This document shows positions 1 through 10,665 of a DNA stretch of 64,000 bases, one piece after another. Below the pieces are notes generated by a model. It was not told where the DNA came from. It worked only from the letters and a program-made list of their open reading frames with translations, and ran no database searches. Position numbers and translations under genes: made by a program. The stretch lies in the NCBI GenBank assembly GCA_963210315.1, contig OY723238.1, positions 682,001-746,000 of the forward strand, read 5' to 3'. Position 1 is the stretch's first letter. Every line of letters begins with the position of its first letter. Origin of the DNA: Rhynchopus euleeides (lineage: Eukaryota; Euglenozoa; Diplonemea; Diplonemida; Diplonemidae).

Positions 1-867
1 GGGGAAGGTGGGGCGGGGGTGGTGGGAATATCAAGGGAATGCCGGGGCAACGAGAGGGGAGGGATGAAGAGGGGGGAGGGGAGGGGGCGGGGGTTGCAAC
101 TTGTCGGGAGGCTCCGAGAGTGAAGGCGAATCAAGCTTCCACCCCACCCCCCCACCCCCCACCCCTCGGGCAATGTGCGTCCTTCTTTATGTCACATGAA
201 TTATGTGTATGGTGGGAAGCTGTCTGAACGACGGGCGGGTGTCTGGTGGGTATCTGGGGGAAGCAGAGGGGCGGGGGCCGGGGGGCCGGGGCGGGCAGGT
301 AATCCAATCACAAGGTTTGCGGGCAGGTGGGGCGTAAAATATGGCGGCAATGCCTCAACTAGGGCACCCCGCCAACTAGGAGGAAGAGCTGGCTGTGCGG
401 CAGTCACAATGATCTTCTTTGGTCCGGACCCCTGCGGCCGCTCGTGGAAGGCGGTTCAAGAAGTTTCGAGCGTTTCGTGACACCCTTGAGCGATGTGAAG
501 TGCAGACCCAAATAACCAGGATAATGTGCGAGCATAAAATTGAAGTTCTGCGGTTCAGTGGCTTCATTGTGTGGGGATGGAGTGAGCATGCATTCAGCCC
601 ATTTGGTGAGGGCTTCAGGGGTCGAGGTTCTTGATTTGCGCTCAGCGGCTTTGATGGCCAAGCGATCAGTTGCTGTCCCTGCAATTTTCCGTGCGGATCT
701 GGCGAAAGTGGCAAGGTTTCAGGGTTCGTTCTGACCATCATCACTGATCGCCCGACCTTGCCGTGGTGATACCTGATCCGTTCTGGAGATGCTATCATCC
801 GGTGTACCAGAGTATGCAAGGGCGGCACGGGCCACACAGGGACAACTCTTGACCATCATTCATACGC
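1..867. other. Intergenic, downstream of the CCCH gene; no clear gene
   Basis: The first 330 bases are strongly G-rich with short C runs. A minus-strand frame at 404-661 (about 85 codons, no ATG start) has a mixed, non-repetitive composition and could be a small exon or decayed gene, but I recognise no family in it and see no acceptor that would place it. A longer overlapping minus-strand frame at 376-837 reads through the same bases and is no more convincing. Nothing else stands out. Confidence 0.4.
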
Positions 868-1980
868 TCACTGGCGGACCACCACAGTGCAGGATGGCTG
901 TGGCGCGCTCTGGACAGCCTGGTACGGCATTGCCTGGAGGATTTGTGCCTGGTTTGGCACGGACTGCACCACTGTCTGCACGGAGTACGTGGTAAGGAGT
1001 TGCGTACCAGCAGACTGGGGGGCGACTGCGAGGATCATCGGCTGCCCCGGCTGGGGAGTGGGTGCGAAACTCATCGGCTGCATCTGATACGCCACCATCG
1101 GCACAGATTGCATCTGCACCGGCTGCTGCTGCTGTGCCTGCGGCTGGTTCGGCTGCGGCTGCGGGTGCGGCTGTTGCTGCTGCTGCTGATGATGTTGATG
1201 CTGGTGCTGCTGCTGGTTCGTCATCTGCACCGACTGCGGCTGCTGCTGCGTCGTTTGCTGCGGCTGCTGCACAGCAGGCTGGTCCGCAGCCCCTGTGTCC
1301 AGCATGGACAGCCTTCCCGGTGAAGCAGATGCATCCTCATGCAGCTTCGACTTCAAGAGCTGGTGCTTCTCTGCCGCCTTGCTGTAGATGTGTGGGTAGG
1401 GGCACTTGTCCCCCAGTTCGCACTTGCCTGCATAGAACGCGGGGCACTTTGAGAAGAAGTCAAGCTTCGTCTTCCAGTAAGCCTGGCATTTCTTGCAGCG
1501 CAGGGTAATCGAATGCTTCTTCTTTGACATGCGGTCCCACTGGTTGTGCAAACAGGGCGGCTTCTCGGTGATCTCGCAGACGCGCTTCTCCGGTTCGTCA
1601 TGGAGGCACGTCGAAGATGACGAATACCCAAGCGAGAGGGCACCCATCGAAGACGCTGACGACACCGACATGTGAATGGATGCAAGAAACGAATCAGCAC
1701 CAGGCGCCATCAACGAACGCAGCTGGGGTGACGGCCTCGAACCCTTCGCCAGTGCTGCTGAGATGTCTGAGACGGCAACGACCGGCGCGGAGGCGATTTG
1801 GCGCTTGACAGCCTCCCTCTCGTCATCACCGTCCATCGACATGACAATGTCACGGATATGCTTGTCAACCAGCGCATCTTGGCGCGTCGGGGGCGCCTCG
1901 TTCGACGTACCGAACATCAGCCCCTCAGGAAGCTCGCTGTCGCTGTCGCTGTCCTCCAGATGCGGCATCGAGAACTGCAT
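868..1980 (-). CDS. CCCH zinc-finger protein with Gln-rich C-terminus
   Basis: 370 aa, ATG at 1980. A block at residues 143-170 (C143, H145, NxWD, then LRC162xxC165 and a Trp) is followed by a single CCCH finger C179-x7-C187-x5-C193-x3-H197. Residues about 230-300 are Gln/His/Pro-rich and the tail is Gln/Val-rich. The N-terminus holds an acidic Ser/Asp run. Single CCCH fingers with this upstream Cys/His/Trp block are, to my knowledge, characteristic of kinetoplastid RNA-binding regulators, so a role in mRNA stability or translation is likely; that is inference from family. The start is supported by a TTTCCTCTCTCTCAG acceptor 54 nt upstream. The Gln tract is CAG/CAA-rich and probably length-variable. 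Confidence 0.85.
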   Translation of the reverse strand: MQFSMPHLEDSDSDSELPEGLMFGTSNEAPPTRQDALVDKHIRDIVMSMDGDDEREAVKRQIASAPVVAVSDISAALAKGSRPSPQLRSLMAPGADSFLASIHMSVSSASSMGALSLGYSSSSTCLHDEPEKRVCEITEKPPCLHNQWDRMSKKKHSITLRCKKCQAYWKTKLDFFSKCPAFYAGKCELGDKCPYPHIYSKAAEKHQLLKSKLHEDASASPGRLSMLDTGAADQPAVQQPQQTTQQQPQSVQMTNQQQHQHQHHQQQQQQPHPQPQPNQPQAQQQQPVQMQSVPMVAYQMQPMSFAPTPQPGQPMILAVAPQSAGTQLLTTYSVQTVVQSVPNQAQILQAMPYQAVQSAPQPSCTVVVRQ

Positions 1981-2034
1981 TGTGTGATGTCCTTTTTTGG
2001 CCGCCTGACGGGTGACGGGTGATGGGTGTGATCG

Positions 2035-2050
2035 CTGAGAGAGAGGAAAC
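2035..2050 (-). promoter_or_regulatory. Probable trans-splice acceptor of the CCCH gene
   Basis: On the minus strand a run TTTCCTCTCTCTC is followed at once by AG, with the last G at 2035. It lies 54 nt before the ATG at 1980 with no intervening AG-rich choice as good. Upstream sequence shows no coding frame continuing into it, so a spliced-leader acceptor fits better than a cis intron. Confidence 0.6.
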
Positions 2051-2356
2051 GCGCACGGGAGTGATGGTAATGATGAGAAAACCTACAAATCGTACAACCT
2101 CCACCCCACTCACCACTCATAATCCAGACCGTCCTTCCCGAGACCCAGCAGCGCCATGTGGCAGAGTGGGGTGAGTCATGGGTGGCCACTCTGCGTCTCT
2201 GGGAAAGGTGCAGATGGAATCGGTGGTCAAACGGGTGGAGGGGGAGAGGGGGGGGGGGGGGGCACATGTGCCGCGATGCCCTGCTGCCGCCGCACCTCAG
2301 CAGGTTTCCTTTTCGAGAAGCATGCCGTTGCATCCATCAGACCCAATACACCGAAC
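2051..2356. other. Intergenic; no gene seen
   Basis: Spacer upstream of the CCCH gene. It contains a 17-nt G run near 2248-2264 and otherwise unremarkable sequence. Confidence 0.4.
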
Positions 2357-2358
2357 TA

Positions 2359-3117
2359 AACCCCCCCCCCCCCCCCGCATAATATTAAATATAGAATATT
2401 TAATATTATGCGTATATTTAATATTATGAGTTATATTTAATATTATGAGTTTTGGGGGCCTATATTTAATACCGTATACGTAAATATTTTGGAACGTAAA
2501 TATTATGGAACGTAAATATTATGGAACGTAAATAGTATGGAACGCTGGTGGGTTGGCGTTCCAGATTTTTTTCGTTCCATAATATTTACAGGGCTTTCTG
2601 CGACTCGGGGACTTGGACCAGGTGATCGGACGGCGTACAGAGTCCCTGACGGGACCTACTCGTGCACTTTTCGCGCGATTCCTGACGCAAGCCGTCCTCA
2701 CCACCGAGTCCCCAACTGGCCCTGTAAATATTTTGAAACGTAAATATTATGGAACGGACCGGCCAAAAATGGGCCCGTTCCATAATATTTACGTTCCATA
2801 ATATTTACGTATACGGTATTATGAGTTCTGGGCGTTTTGCTATCAGGACTCACTTGCAAAAAACCGCTGGCGAACAACGGGTGCTGAAAATAGGATTTTT
2901 TCAGTCACCTACGTCATGTACAGACACTGTGCGTCCCCGGAGATGACCTCTTTTGGCCTACTAGCCGAAAAAAACGGCCAAAAAACGCCCAAAAACGCCC
3001 TATTTAATATTACGAGTTATTTAATATTATGCGTTATATTTAATATTATGCGTCATATTTAATATTATGCGCTATTTAATATTACGCGTTATTTAACATT
3101 ATACAGGGGGGGGGGTT
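2359..3117. mobile_element. TA-flanked MITE, poly-C/G termini, AATATT palindromes
   Basis: The left end is TA then AACCCCCCCC; the right end is GGGGGGTT then TA, so the termini are inverted repeats bounded by TA at 2357-2358 and 3118-3119. Subterminal DNA on both sides is made of repeated TTTAATATTATG words, each containing the self-complementary core AATATT, plus GTAAATATTATGGAACG words in both orientations (2490-2540, 2575-2590, 2740-2810). The central 250 bp are GC-rich and unrelated. No coding capacity. Non-autonomous DNA transposon, about 0.76 kb. Confidence 0.75.
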
Positions 3118-3152
3118 TAAAAAATTTCATTCGGTTCCTCAGATATTGTATT

Positions 3153-3265
3153 GCGGGGGTCTTCGCTGCGAGTCACTGTGAGTCACGAGTCGTCGGCTTT
3201 CAGCCAAACCTGGCTGACTTCTCACTTTTTCTCACTCAGTCACACTTGGTAGCGAGGGCCCCCTG
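3153..3265. mobile_element. 113-bp hairpin element, CTTCGCT/CCTCGCT ends
   Basis: Starts GCGGGGGTCTTCGCTGCGAG and ends TAGCGAGGGCCCCCTGC, an imperfect terminal inverted repeat. An internal hairpin TCAGCCA-aacc-TGGCTGA lies in the middle. A copy in reverse orientation at 60900-61009 is nearly the same over its full length, which defines the ends. Too short to code. Confidence 0.75.
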
Positions 3266-5375
3266 CAAATTATGATTAGTTCAAAAACGCACGCTGTACT
3301 AATGGGTGAAATAAGGTGGTAATGCACCGAATAAACTAACGAGAAACTCCTCTGGTGTATTCCCCGGCGGATCGTGAATTGACAGTAAACATAAACGTGA
3401 CAACAAACGAATGAATGCGTTTTCTTGAGCTCCACGGAACGCAGATTCCGACATATAAAGGGACGGTGTGATGCACACAACACGTATAACTTAACATCAC
3501 CAGAAATAACAATTCGATTCTTTCGCGGGGCGCAGAGGATGATCAGGGTGACTGAAATTGCATACGAGACACCGCCGAAGCCTTGTGGGACCGGGATGGT
3601 ATTGTGGTGTGGGCCGGGTGCAAGGGTGAGGGGGAGTTTGTATGTTCTGGAATATGTGGGATCCGGCCTGTCAAGCCCGTGGGCCTCAGGAGCGGTCCTT
3701 CGCTCTCTGCCAAGCTGTGTCAGTGTCGCAGGCTTGCTTGTGAGCAAGGATGTTCTGCCTGGAAACACAGATGAACCACTCCCTGCCATCGAAACCACAG
3801 GCAGTCTGTTCTGTGGGAAACTGTGCCTGCTGCAGGCACCACATCGAGGACAGAGAGGTTGTTCGGCACTGCTGCAAAAAGAAACAGCCATGCGCGGTGT
3901 GCCACAAAGGTTGCTTCAACCCTGTGTTGCCATTGCCAAACTGGCATCTTCAGGAGTGCGCGTGTGTGTGTTCGGAAATCGTTCGGTGCGTTGAGGCATC
4001 GGAGGCCCGGCGATGCAGGCCAAGTTATTCAGGGGGGGCGGGGTGGGGGATCCTGCCAGTCGGGCTGGTGCAGTGCAGACCAAGACTTCTGAAAGATTAT
4101 TTTGATAGTTCGTGCCAACAGGGTTACGGAGTACTATTGCACCGTGAAGGTACCTTTCGGAAACGCTTCACACACCAGGGAGTTGTGGCATGTTCACGAA
4201 GAGCGCCCCAGCTTTGGGCGGTGCCCTTCTCTTGGCATTCAACGGACGGGTCTTCGCTCTGAGCTGAACTGTGTCGCTTTTGCCACAAGAAGGTGGGCCA
4301 GATCGCTGTTCTGCAGTTCTGAGTGAAGCCTCGGTCCAAAACAGGTTTTCACACGAAAAGAATCCCTCTGCGCACAGGCAGGGGTCGTTTTACTGCCCCA
4401 ACCAACCAGAAACCTTGTACGTAAGACCTCCCAAAGAAACAATACCAGGCGTGATGGTTGTGCGCGCAAATCTGGGTGCGAAAGGAAGGTTCAGCACCAC
4501 TCACAAACTGCACTGGCCCACTCTCCATTAGTACATTGTCAAGAGGACCCTGCAATGTATCAATACGGGCTAGTCCAGAACCACACCCACCCCAAGCCTC
4601 GATCGAGGCCAGACACTCTAGCACGACAGCACCCTCGCAAATTAATACGAAACCTATCCATCTTTGCTTTGCCTGCGGTCATACCCGAAGGGTGCTTGGG
4701 CCCACAGCCGAAATATTTTCGGCATATTTTATACCAACCCACGGGGCCCAAGCGCGCTTTTGACAACCTTCTCCCTGCGGGGGCCCTCCAGTCACAGCTC
4801 GTCAGTCGGTGAGGGGAAGTGGGCCGTGGCTCACTTCTCCTCACTCAGTCACACCTGGTAGCGAGGGCCTCCCACGTGTCGTTTTTTTCTGGCCCCGGCC
4901 TAAGCCTGGCGACGATTTGAAGAGTGTTCTGACGCGCCATCATGCGGCCCGTGCTGTTGTGGGGTCTATAGGCCACATGCGTGAAGCTGGAAGGTGCACA
5001 CGCGTCTTGGAGGAAGGGGGGAGGGGGTGGGTGGGTTCAGGGAGACGTTGCAATCAGTACAGTATATCCACCAATCCGGACAACGGGGTGGGGGGTGTTT
5101 TGGACCCCACCCATCAGGTTCCCTTTGTACCCGACCGACCAGGTTAACCGTCAACCGGACCAGGCTCGCTGGTTGGCTGGCTGGTCCTGTTTGGAACCGT
5201 CCGAGCGTGGTGTTCGCCAGACTCACTCAGGAAGTGGCAAGGCAGTCGCTTGGCTTGTTCTGTAAAACGATGGGAGGAGACAAAGAATAACACCCCAGAT
5301 GGGCAGCGCGAACTGGGAGGCTCTCGGTGTGTTGGAAGTCACAGGTGAATAATGAAAGAAAAAACTCAAAAAAAA
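3266..5375. other. Gene desert with decayed repeats
   Basis: No frame here looks like a real gene. The CTTCGCT-type terminal word recurs at 3690 and 4250 (both continuing into CTGTGTC-like sequence), and 4828-4875 repeats the CTCACTCAGTCACACCTGG-AGCGAGGGCC end of the hairpin family without a clear partner end. The TTTGACAACCTTC block at 4758-4775 recurs at 18590-18610. The rest is probably decayed mobile DNA. Confidence 0.5.
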
Positions 5376-5460
5376 GGGGGAGGACTTCGCTCTGTGTCAA
5401 ACCTGTCGAGTCTGACACACGCTTTGTTCGTCTCATGTTGCACTTTGCAGCGAAGGCCCC
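5376..5460. mobile_element. Mini-element with CTTCGCT termini
   Basis: GGGGGAGGACTTCGCTCTG at the left and TTTGCAGCGAAGGCCCC at the right form a terminal inverted repeat around about 50 bp. It belongs to the same short family as 63822-63912 by its ends and the adjoining TGTGTCAAA-type sequence. Confidence 0.55.
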
Positions 5461-7430
5461 AAAAGAAACATGGGTTAAGTTGGGGCGGGAGTCGGATTGT
5501 CAGAGGGCGAAAGTAAACGAAGCCTCTCAACACCCTCGAGCAACATGTACCCCTAAAGGAATGGGCTCAGTTGGGCTGTGTCTTGTTGACGCCCCAATTG
5601 CGAGGAACCCAGTATAAATATCGACCCCTCTCCTTCGGCCCACCTTTTCAGTGCCAAACAGTTGAATCCCTTTTTTGTGTCAAACGCACCGTGCTCACGG
5701 AAGGCGTTCAGATCGAAAAAGAAAAGGCGTTGTTTGTGCGCCAAACCCGGGTGAACAAACCTCACGTGTTTTGCCTGATGAAGGTTGGTGTGAATGTGCG
5801 CACAGTCTAGGTAGTAGATTGTGTTTGTCACCCAAAGCGCTGCCAACTCTCTTTTTCACTGTGACAAGTTCCTTGTTGTGTGTGAAAAAGTTTGCAGTGG
5901 GAGCAGTGTTTTGTTCACCTGCACTCCACGCCCCAACGTGCAGGTGACCCAGAAGGCACAAACAAAACAAAAGAAACCCGGCAATCCTTTTTCAAAAATA
6001 AATGGGAGGGGCCGGGGAGGGACAGTTGGTTTGTACGCCAAAGAAGCTGAGCAAACAAAAGCAATTCAACTCGCAGTCTTTGCTGCCCAAAGCACTGCCT
6101 CCCGCTATCCATTTCACACTGACAGGGGTATTGGTGTGGTTAAAGAAACCCCAGAATCCCAGAATAGAGCACGAGAGGGTGTCTCTAAAGAGCTCCGATT
6201 CGTGTAGTTCTTCAACATGACGAGCCATCATTGCCCTCTATTGTGACCTCCGAGAGGCCGCTGAGAAGTGTCTCTTCAGCGCTGCCGCCCTTTGCGCGAT
6301 TCCCCTCATGGCGTGACATGCTTCCACAGACGCATCACCTGCCATGCAGATGTGACGGCGGGTGTGCATATCGTGTCCTGCAGAGCTGAAAATGCCACGT
6401 TCCTGGCTAGCCTCTTGGAGGGAAACACCGCCATAGTATGAACTACGTCAATCAGGATTTTCAGGGACACCGTATCACCGCATAACTGTAGCTCGGTATT
6501 CGGATAGAGAGATGCATTTTTTCTCGCATGGACAACCAGAGTCGTGGCATGTGAGACGACCAGCGCAGTGATATGCACAAAGCCGTCAAAGCCGTCCAAT
6601 GGTATGAAATATAGATGCAGATCACCCTAGAACCCGTCGAGATCGCTTTAGTTTTGCAGGACCCCGGCCCCACCTACATGACATGGCAGCTCACTGGCAG
6701 CGCAATGCAATGCCAACATGGACACGCCTCTTGCTAGCTGTGCTCTTGGACGACAGGGGGTGTATCTCTCTGGATGACTTGGCGTGCGATTGATATGGGC
6801 GTGTGGCATGACGCGCAGGCGGGGATGTGCCGAGTTTTAACAGGCACAACGCCGACGCTTGCTCGCACGCTTCCCTTCCTTTACCGAGGATGAGTGAGTT
6901 CAGCTTGCAGGAGTGCATCTCCGGGTTGCTGAATGAAAGAAACACAAAACGGAACCACACAGTAGCAGCAGCAGCAATAAACATCATGGGGCGAGGGCCC
7001 GTTCTGTGCCAAACTGTGCCGCCAGGCTCTTTCTGATCTGCACATCAGGAGCGAATACCCCCCCGCCCCCCCCCTCAGAATGACGAACAGACAACGCACA
7101 CCCCTACTTGCGTTGTGACGGATCGCACAGCGATGCAACGATGATGATGAATGAGGGCACTGCGCATCTCACAAACAGTGGTGTGCATATCCCACCTTAA
7201 GATGCGAAGGTTTAATCGCCGGGTTCAGAAAAGCAGGGGATAGAAACGGGAAAGAAAGGCAGACCCCGGCGGCGCGCACACACAAAGCCAAACTTCCTGG
7301 GGAACACAGCGCCGCCCTCCGGGGCCTTCTGGGACAGTGACAAGACAGAATAGAAAGAGGAAGGGGCGACAGCCACGTCTCGCAGTTCGCTCTGACAATC
7401 GAGATGGCGATTGTTTGATTTCAAAACAGA
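5461..7430. other. Gene desert; part repeated near 29.5 kb
   Basis: 5685-5715 (AAACGCACCGTGCTCACGGAA, then GATCGAAA) and 5890-6000 (CACCTGCACTCCACGCCCCA, then GTGCAGGTGACC and CCGGCAATCC) recur in inverted orientation at 29515-29665, so this is a dispersed repeat of at least 300 bp, now diverged. The word GGCGTTGTTTGTGCGCCAAA at 5725 recurs at 30341. No gene recognised between 6050 and 7430. Confidence 0.5.
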
Positions 7431-7544
7431 GGGGGTCTTCGCTGAGCGTTAAGCTTCGTTATGATTCGTCAGTTTTCCCCAGTTTCCTTATAGGAAATGC
7501 ACCAAAATGCACTGACGATCACCGTCAGCGTAGCGAAGACCTCC
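7431..7544. mobile_element. 114-bp element, GGTCTTCGCT/AGCGAAGACC ends
   Basis: Begins GGGGGTCTTCGCTG and ends TAGCGAAGACCTCC. A second copy at 61790-61899 shares the interior words TCGTCAGTTTTC and AGGAAATGCACCAAAATGCA in the same order. No coding capacity. AGA stands on both sides and might be a 3-bp target duplication, but that is weak. Confidence 0.7.
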
Positions 7545-8688
7545 AGAGAAGTCGTATTTCCAACTGCGGTGGTGATCGCATGTACACAAGCCACAGCCTG
7601 CAATGGGTCACACGCATCTAGCAGTCCGAAAACTGATCCATAATGATGCAGGCTTCGTCGTCCGTCAGAAGTCAAGGTGTAACCATGCGGTGCAGGGTGG
7701 TGCTGACAGTTCTCCATCTCCAGGGGGATGCATGCGTGCCTCGTGAAAACTCTTTCAAACGTATTAAAAAGACGCCACTCGTGCACCTTCCCTAAGAAAC
7801 CTTCATGAAAGGAACACCGTGTCTGTTGACAACCAACCGCCTGACAGCGAGAAACCATAGGTAATACCCGGCACCCATTTACGGGGCACATTCAGGACAT
7901 GTCTACAAAAAAAGTGTGTTTGGAATCGACAACCGCCCGCCTGGAGTACGGGAGAATCAGGCAGGTGTCACGCGCGTTTCTTTTGAACCGTTATTGCGAT
8001 GATGGTTTATTGAGGGACATATCCGGGTGTCGTGTTGAGCCGTGCACGCTGGCCTGATGAAAAGCGGAACGAATAACCTGAAGACAACTCCCGCCGCCCA
8101 CATGCGTCACCTACCCTAAGAAACGTGAAAAGCGCCTTTTTTACTTCACAGCTGCAGCCGTCTTGATGATTTCCCCTTATTGTTTGTTGCGTTGACGCTT
8201 CTCCACACAAATTACCCCCGAAACATTTCTCCTGCATGATGGGACTGTGGTAGGTCGCCCACAGCTCACACGAGTGTGCTAGAGAGAAAGAGGCAAAGCC
8301 GTGCAAGGGAGCGGTGCCCCGCTCCCCCGAAGTAAAGAAAGGTGGCGGATCATGATAAAATAAGTGATCACAAACCGGCGGGGGGGAATCATTTCCATAC
8401 CACACATGCGGTGGTGTGTTGGTATGGAAAATCGAACACAACAGACACAGAAAACAGCACACGGATGGTATTATGAGGTGCATGGGGTGAAGAAAGGCGT
8501 TGCCCCCCCCCCCCCTCCCCCCCCTCCCTCCCCCCAGAACACACACAACGAATATTCAGACACCCAAGAAACTACCCGAGAAGAGTGCACCGCATGCCTG
8601 CAGGCCTACACTGCCCTCCTCTCTCGGACAATACTTGGACGCCTGACGGGGTTACTCAGCCCCACCCCCACACCCCCCCCTCCCCCCT
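7545..8688. other. Intergenic, downstream of the tweety-like gene
   Basis: Mixed sequence with C-rich runs (8503-8535, 8660-8690). The frames present are shadows. No gene or repeat pair recognised. Confidence 0.45.
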
Positions 8689-10602
8689 TCACAGCAGCGT
8701 CACCGCCTCCTCCTCTGCCACACCCCCATCCTGGTTGGCTGCCTTGCCTGCACCCCCACCTGACACATCCGAGTCCGAGAGGGCATCGCTGACATCGACG
8801 CCATCCTCGCCTACGCCTGGCCCTGCTGCCCTTGGCTGCAGGGCCCGTGGCAGGCGGTACTGGTCGGGCACGCGGGGCGAGAGGGTCGACATGGGGTCTC
8901 CAGCCACAGCGTTGTGGGTGGGGACGACACCAGCCAGGCTACCAGGCATTGCGGATGCGCTGTAGTTCAGCGACATGTCATCACCGTGGGCAGGCCCGTC
9001 GCGGGAGTATTCTGGGCTCATCGCAGAGATGCTGACCGCATTGGGCTCTTCGTAGGGGTGGGGCGAGTTGAGGGAAAGCAGCTCCACCCCCAGCGCGCCC
9101 GGCGCATCGAGCTGTGGGGAGGTGCTGCTGACGGTCTCGATGTCTTTGCAGTGGAAGCGCTTCCCGGCGAGGGTGACGGCGATGCACGACGCCACGAGGT
9201 GGGCCATCATGAGGACGAACAGGATCCCCATGTCCCGCACGTTCATCCCGAAGGCGGTGCACAGCGGCTCGTGCAGGCTATCGAGGAAGGCGGAGTGGGA
9301 CTCGCATGAAGCCACGGATATCCCGACATCATCCATGACCTGGAAGAACGGGAGGCTTTTCTGCCAGTCGGACACCGCGTTGTGGGCACGGGAGGACTGC
9401 GCGGGGGAGCACCGATTGGACCGGGACGTAGCGCACTCCAGGACGGTGACATACGGGGAGTAGTCTGCACGGATGGTGCTCAGCGCGTTGTCCATCCAGG
9501 TCTGGAGGGAGGCGCTTGCCAAGTCTTCTGCGATGGCTGTCAGGTTGGTCGGATTGCACACATCTGAGCACCTAAAATTAGACGGATAGCCGGCCATCGT
9601 TCTTTTTTCGCACAGGTCATCGCAGATGCTGCTGACGGCACTTTCCTTGACGCCTTGGTAAGCTGCGATGAATGCACGGAAGTTGTTTTCATGAATGGCT
9701 TCCATGCCCGGGGGTGCCTCGTTGGGGTCGATGCACCCCAGGTTGTCCCTCGCGGTGGAGAGGACGAAGCTGTGGTAGAAGCCCCACTGGTCGCAGTTGT
9801 CGACTGCGACAGACCCGGTAATCCCGTACACCGCCGCGGCGCACAGCACCGCGATGGCGTTAAACGTGAGCAGGAGGAACAGCGGGGCTGTGAGGGGCAC
9901 AGCGGCACACCGCGTCGCAGCCATCACCCCAAGCAGCAGCGATGTGAACAGATAGAGAGCGGCTGCGATGTTTGTCACGGTGTATCTGGACGCCCCGCTG
10001 CCTTCCTCGACAGACATCACCTCGTCCTGCGCGTTTGCGAGATTTTCGGCGAGATCATCCACACGGCGCTCCGCCTCCAGAAACGGCTCCCTCACATGAT
10101 TGCTGCCGTAGGGGCAATCGCGCTCGGCAGCCACAACCGCGCTGATGTTCATACTTGTGGTGTTGACCTCCGTGTCGACGAGACCCAGCGTTTCGCTCAC
10201 AGAGGAGTTGACTTCGGCGTTCTTCAGAAACACCGGAACTGCCAGAGCAACCCCCGTCAGGCAGAGAGCCCCAAGAGCCGCGCGGTACAGCGTGACGTCG
10301 TTGCTGTCGTAGCTCGGGAGGGGGGTCGGGAGGTCGCCGTTTTCACCCTTCGACCTCCTGCAGGAGAAGTTCAGCTGGTTGGGGCGGGAGTCGCCGCAGA
10401 TGCCGCAGGCCACGCGGCAGCACTTCCACATCAGCGCCACGAGGAATGCGAGGAAGAGCAGGATGCCGGTGATGGGGAGTGCGGACTCGGCAGTCGCGTA
10501 GGACCGGCAGGCACCCTCCACTCCGGGCTGGTCCAGCCCGTTCGCGCACCATGATGTCTTCACCTCGCAAGCACACCGCAGCAGCGCCGTTGTGTTTGAC
10601 AT
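8689..10602 (-). CDS. Five-TM membrane protein, tweety/prominin-like
   Basis: 637 aa from the ATG at 10602; a longer frame to 10677 lacks ATG and crosses the acceptor. Hydrophobic segments are at about 43-65, 105-126, 208-230, 236-261 and 457-480. Between TM2 and TM3 is an about 80-residue helical segment with NSS and NTT glycosylation sites; between TM4 and TM5 is an about 195-residue Cys-rich loop with paired cysteines (C327, C331, C345, C349, C390, C398). TM1 is followed by a CCxxxCxxC cluster. The C-terminal 155 residues are polar, Ser/Pro/acidic. This layout (TM1, TM2, loop, TM3-TM4, long Cys loop, TM5, cytoplasmic tail) is that of tweety channels and is close to prominins. I see no diagnostic motif, so the family call rests on topology. 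Confidence 0.7.
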   Translation of the reverse strand: MSNTTALLRCACEVKTSWCANGLDQPGVEGACRSYATAESALPITGILLFLAFLVALMWKCCRVACGICGDSRPNQLNFSCRRSKGENGDLPTPLPSYDSNDVTLYRAALGALCLTGVALAVPVFLKNAEVNSSVSETLGLVDTEVNTTSMNISAVVAAERDCPYGSNHVREPFLEAERRVDDLAENLANAQDEVMSVEEGSGASRYTVTNIAAALYLFTSLLLGVMAATRCAAVPLTAPLFLLLTFNAIAVLCAAAVYGITGSVAVDNCDQWGFYHSFVLSTARDNLGCIDPNEAPPGMEAIHENNFRAFIAAYQGVKESAVSSICDDLCEKRTMAGYPSNFRCSDVCNPTNLTAIAEDLASASLQTWMDNALSTIRADYSPYVTVLECATSRSNRCSPAQSSRAHNAVSDWQKSLPFFQVMDDVGISVASCESHSAFLDSLHEPLCTAFGMNVRDMGILFVLMMAHLVASCIAVTLAGKRFHCKDIETVSSTSPQLDAPGALGVELLSLNSPHPYEEPNAVSISAMSPEYSRDGPAHGDDMSLNYSASAMPGSLAGVVPTHNAVAGDPMSTLSPRVPDQYRLPRALQPRAAGPGVGEDGVDVSDALSDSDVSGGGAGKAANQDGGVAEEEAVTLL

Positions 10603-10637
10603 TGTGCCACACAGGGAGTGGCAGGTGGGTTCTGTGC

Positions 10638-10665
10638 CTGCATGGGGAGAGAGAGTGTGTGAGGG
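10638..10665 (-). promoter_or_regulatory. Probable trans-splice acceptor of the tweety-like gene
   Basis: The minus strand reads CTCTCTCTCCCCATGCAG ending at 10638, preceded by more C/T-rich DNA, 36 nt before the ATG at 10602. This is the clearest polypyrimidine-AG site in the window, and it rules against the upstream non-ATG extension of the frame. Confidence 0.65.

Noticed and set aside
376..837. 153-codon minus-strand frame near the window start
   Set aside because: No ATG-acceptor context or motif, and overlaps another equally plausible frame; mentioned only as spacer content.
3232..3891. 219-codon minus-strand frame
   Set aside because: Overlaps the 3153-3265 mini-element and other frames of similar length on both strands; no motif.
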